Source: DATAEK01 sp036258055
Lineage (GTDB): Bacteria > Acidobacteriota > Vicinamibacteria > Vicinamibacterales > 2-12-FULL-66-21
Direction of reading: 5' to 3'
DNA length: 9,035 nucleotides
Assembly: GCA_036258055.1 (NCBI GenBank)
Contig: DATAEK010000204.1
Coordinates: forward strand, 1-9,035
This document shows positions 6,588 to 9,035 of this stretch, one piece after another (the stretch's first letter is position 1; each line of letters starts with the position of its first letter). Under the pieces are notes generated by a model. It did not search any database and was not told the origin of the DNA. It saw nothing but the letters and a program-made list of their open reading frames with translations. A program made the position numbers and the translations under genes.

Positions 6588-9035
6588 ATGCGCGCTCACG
6601 TCGTCCGTACCCTGCTCGTCGCCGTGGCTGCGGCGACCTTCGTCGCCACGAGCCCCACCCAGCCGATGACGGCGCAGACGGCCACGCCGGCGAAGCTGGC
6701 CACGCCGGAAGAGTTCTTCGGCTTCAAGATCGGCGCCGACAACAAGCTCGCGCGCTGGGACAAGATCGTCGACTACATGCGTCAGGTCGCAGGCGCGTCC
6801 GACCGCGTACGCTTCCGGGAACTGGGCAAGACTACGAACGACAATCCGTTCATCGCCCTGGAAATCAGCGCTCCGGAGACGCTGAAGAATCTCGATCGCT
6901 ACAAGCAGCTCCAACGGAAGCTGTACTTCCAGGGGGGCGCGCCCACCGACCCGGAGCGTGACGAGATCTTCCGGCAGGGCAAGCTGGTCATCGCGATCAC
7001 CTGCAGCATCCACGCAACCGAGATCGGCGCGTCGCAGATGGCCGTCGAGCTCGTGCACCGGCTGGCGACGGACAACTCGCCGGGGGTGAAGAAGATTCTC
7101 GACAACGTGATCTTCGTGCTGGTGCCGAGCCTGAATCCGGACGGGCAGATCATGGTGACCGACTGGTTCAACAAGAACCTCGGGACGCCATTCGAGAACA
7201 GCCAGCTGCCGTACCTCTACCATCCGTACGTGGGCCACGACAACAACCGTGACATGTACATGTTCACGCAGAAAGAGAGTCAGCTCACGGCGAAGCTGCT
7301 CTGGAGCGACTGGTTCCCGACCGTCTGGCTCGACGAACATCAGATGGGCAGCACCGGCGCGCGCATCTTCGTCATGCCCGCCACCGACCCGATCAATCCG
7401 AACGTGCACCCACTCATCTACCGCTGGAACGGCATCCTCGGACAGTCGCAGGCGGCGGCGCTCGAAGCCGCGGGCAAGGAAGGGATCATCTACAACTCCA
7501 CCTACACGAACTTCTGGCAAGGCGCGATGGCGTGGAGCGGCTGGTGGCACAACCAGATCGGACTGCTGACGGAAGTGGCCAGCGCGCGGCTAGCCGCGCC
7601 GATCGATCAGCAGCGCGCCGTCCCAGGATCGGCCGCGGCCGAAGGGCGCGGCGGTCGCGGCGGCGAGGGCGGCGGCCGTGGCGCCGAGGCTGGTGGCCGT
7701 GGTGGTGAAGGAGGCGGCCGTGGGGCCGAAGCCGGCGGCCGCGGGGGTGAAGCCGGCGGCCGCGGCACGGGCAGCCCGAATGCGCCGCTGGCGGCGCCGA
7801 CCGACATCAACCCGCGAACCGAGTACCCGCGCCCCTGGATGGGTGGACGCTGGACGCTCGGCGACATCGTCGACTACGAGCTCATCGCGACGATGGCGCT
7901 GCTCGACACGGTGGCGGACCGGCGAGAGGCGCTGATGCGCCAGATCTACGAGGTCAATCGCGACACGGTCGAACGCGGCAAGGCCGGCGACCCGGCCGCG
8001 ATCCTCATCCCGGTGCAGACGCAGCACGATCCACATGAGGCCGGACATCTCGTCGAGAAGCTGCAGATGGCAGGCGTCGAGGTGTTTCGTGCCGCGGGCG
8101 AGTTCGAAGCCGAGGGCACGAAGTACGCCGGCGGCACGTTCGTGATCCCGATGACGCAAGTCTTCGCGCGCTACGCGAAGGACATGCTCGAGAAGCAGAC
8201 CTATCCCGAAGTCAGGCGCTCCCCCACCTCGCCGCCCGAGGCGCCCTACGACGTCACCGCCTGGTCGCTCGGCATGCTCCTCGGCCTCGATCACGTCGTC
8301 GTCCGCAAGCCCCTCGCCGACAGCGTGAAGCTCGACAAAGTGACTGATGCGCCAAAGATCGAAGGACGGGTGACGGGCAACGGCCCACGCTTCGTCTTCG
8401 ACTATCGGGGCCCCGATGCCGCCCGCGCCGTCAACGCGCTCCTCGCGCAAGGCGCGCGCGTGACGATCGAGCCGGCCCGCGACAAGTCGCCGGCGCGCAT
8501 CGCCGTGACCGGCGTCGCGCGCAAGCCGATCGAGGCGGTCGCATCGCAGTTCGGATTCGACGTTCGCAGCGAGGCTGCCGCGGCCACCCCGACGACCGCT
8601 TTACACGTTCGCGCGCCGCGCATCGCGATGTATCAGCCGTGGGCCGGCGGCAACATGGACGAGGGATGGACGCGCTGGGTGCTCGAGCAGTACGGATTCA
8701 AATCGGTGCAGTTGCACAACGACGAGGTCCGGGCCGGGGCGCTCAAGGACAAGTACGACGTGATCATCCTGCCGGACCAGAACCCGCAGCAGATCATCAA
8801 CGGCGCGACCGGCAACGGCATCCGCCCCGAGTATCGCGGCGGCATTGGCACTGAGGGCGTGACGTCGCTGAAGCAGTTCGTGGACGCCGGCGGGACGCTC
8901 GTCACGCTCGGCGCCGCGTCGGGTTTGGCGATCGAACAGTTCTCCGTGCCGGTCCGCGATCTCAAGCGCGGCCTGACGCGGGATCAGCACTTCGCTCCGG
9001 GCACCATTCTTCGGATCGAAGTGGACTCGAGCCAT
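6588..9035 (+). CDS. Exported M14-family zinc carboxypeptidase with GATase-like C-terminal domain (3' end beyond window)
   Basis: Open frame of 816 codons with no stop before the window ends, so the gene is truncated by the window edge. Residues 1 to about 29 look like a Sec signal peptide: basic start MRAHVVR, hydrophobic TLLVAVAAATFVAT, then a likely cleavage near MTA/Q (29/30). The M14 catalytic signature is intact: zinc ligands H142 and E145 (SIHATEIG), SLNPDG (181-186), the substrate-binding-type Asn-Arg in HDNNRD (217-222), third zinc ligand H251 (LDEHQMG), and catalytic Glu E329 (LLTEVASAR). The spacings (H142-E145, H251, then 78 residues to E329) suit the family. A Gly-Arg-Glu tandem repeat fills about 352-395. 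Residues about 470-535 and 600-660 look like alpha/beta accessory regions. Residues about 676-790 (PRIAMYQPWAGGNMDEGWTR, then YDVIILPDQ, then VDAGGTLVTLGAASG) resemble a class I glutamine-amidotransferase-like fold. The only cysteine seen in the whole product is C139, so that domain has no cysteine nucleophile. Expected to act in the periplasm or outside the cell on peptides; specificity is unknown. Probably in an operon with the upstream gene (37-bp gap). Confidence 0.9.
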   Translation, partial: MRAHVVRTLLVAVAAATFVATSPTQPMTAQTATPAKLATPEEFFGFKIGADNKLARWDKIVDYMRQVAGASDRVRFRELGKTTNDNPFIALEISAPETLKNLDRYKQLQRKLYFQGGAPTDPERDEIFRQGKLVIAITCSIHATEIGASQMAVELVHRLATDNSPGVKKILDNVIFVLVPSLNPDGQIMVTDWFNKNLGTPFENSQLPYLYHPYVGHDNNRDMYMFTQKESQLTAKLLWSDWFPTVWLDEHQMGSTGARIFVMPATDPINPNVHPLIYRWNGILGQSQAAALEAAGKEGIIYNSTYTNFWQGAMAWSGWWHNQIGLLTEVASARLAAPIDQQRAVPGSAAAEGRGGRGGEGGGRGAEAGGRGGEGGGRGAEAGGRGGEAGGRGTGSPNAPLAAPTDINPRTEYPRPWMGGRWTLGDIVDYELIATMALLDTVADRREALMRQIYEVNRDTVERGKAGDPAAILIPVQTQHDPHEAGHLVEKLQMAGVEVFRAAGEFEAEGTKYAGGTFVIPMTQVFARYAKDMLEKQTYPEVRRSPTSPPEAPYDVTAWSLGMLLGLDHVVVRKPLADSVKLDKVTDAPKIEGRVTGNGPRFVFDYRGPDAARAVNALLAQGARVTIEPARDKSPARIAVTGVARKPIEAVASQFGFDVRSEAAAATPTTALHVRAPRIAMYQPWAGGNMDEGWTRWVLEQYGFKSVQLHNDEVRAGALKDKYDVIILPDQNPQQIINGATGNGIRPEYRGGIGTEGVTSLKQFVDAGGTLVTLGAASGLAIEQFSVPVRDLKRGLTRDQHFAPGTILRIEVDSSH
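7650..7772 (+). repeat. 21-bp tandem repeat encoding Gly-Arg-Glu heptads inside the M14 peptidase gene
   Basis: Five uninterrupted in-frame heptads of consensus GGRG[GA]E[GA] (peptidase residues 355-389) are followed by a partial sixth (GGRGTG, 390-395). The second and fourth heptads are GGRGAEA while the first and third are GGRGGEG, so there is also a 42-bp higher-order period. Units differ mainly at third codon positions. The repeat follows the end of the catalytic domain (E329) and precedes the region beginning near residue 400. It looks like a flexible linker that expanded by slippage or unequal recombination. Confidence 0.85.

Noticed and set aside
5254..6669. Plus-strand 471-codon frame overlapping the end of the transporter gene and the start of the peptidase gene
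   Set aside because: An Arg/Ala-rich shadow frame without domains; it conflicts with two well-supported genes.
7650..7772. CRISPR array or non-coding minisatellite
   Set aside because: Units are 21 bp, contiguous without spacers and in frame with the peptidase; this is a coding repeat.
6582..9035. Minus-strand frames (6582-7550, 7590-8450, 8601-9035) opposite the peptidase
   Set aside because: No motifs, and composition typical of antisense frames. The plus strand carries an intact M14 active site and a signal peptide.

Overview
The window is GC-rich (roughly two thirds G+C by eye) and densely coding, with three large genes and almost no intergenic space. It carries no rRNA, tRNA, CRISPR array, transposase or phage gene. 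High GC, very large transporter-like proteins fused to HEAT repeats and degenerate cyclic-nucleotide-binding domains, and an exported M14 metallopeptidase with a GATase-like C-terminal domain together recall Acidobacteriota, perhaps the Vicinamibacteria. That placement comes from remembered protein style. No marker gene here proves it.

Layout: positions 1-2811 (minus strand) hold a complete 936-residue membrane protein: a 12-helix Npt/Tlc (ATP/ADP-translocase-like, MFS-fold) core followed by a long HEAT-repeat region. A 49-bp divergent gap follows. Positions 2861-6550 (plus strand) hold a 1229-residue paralogue with the same transporter-plus-HEAT architecture and, in addition, two cyclic-nucleotide-binding-like domains at the C-terminus. 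After 37 bp with a clear ribosome binding site, an exported M14-type zinc carboxypeptidase begins at 6588 and runs off the right edge at 9035 (816 residues visible).

How they may work together: the two divergent transporter-like genes are paralogues. They share motifs in the membrane core and near the end of the HEAT region, so the fusion existed before the duplication. They may form a pair, with the cNMP-like tail giving one of them a sensory or allosteric input; this is inference. The peptidase is probably co-transcribed with the second transporter, but nothing in the sequence ties its substrate to the transporters.

The most notable points are the divergent paralogue pair with unequal C-terminal domain content, the erosion of the ligand-binding signature in the second cNMP-like domain, and a heptad Gly-Arg-Glu tandem repeat inserted in the peptidase directly after its catalytic core.
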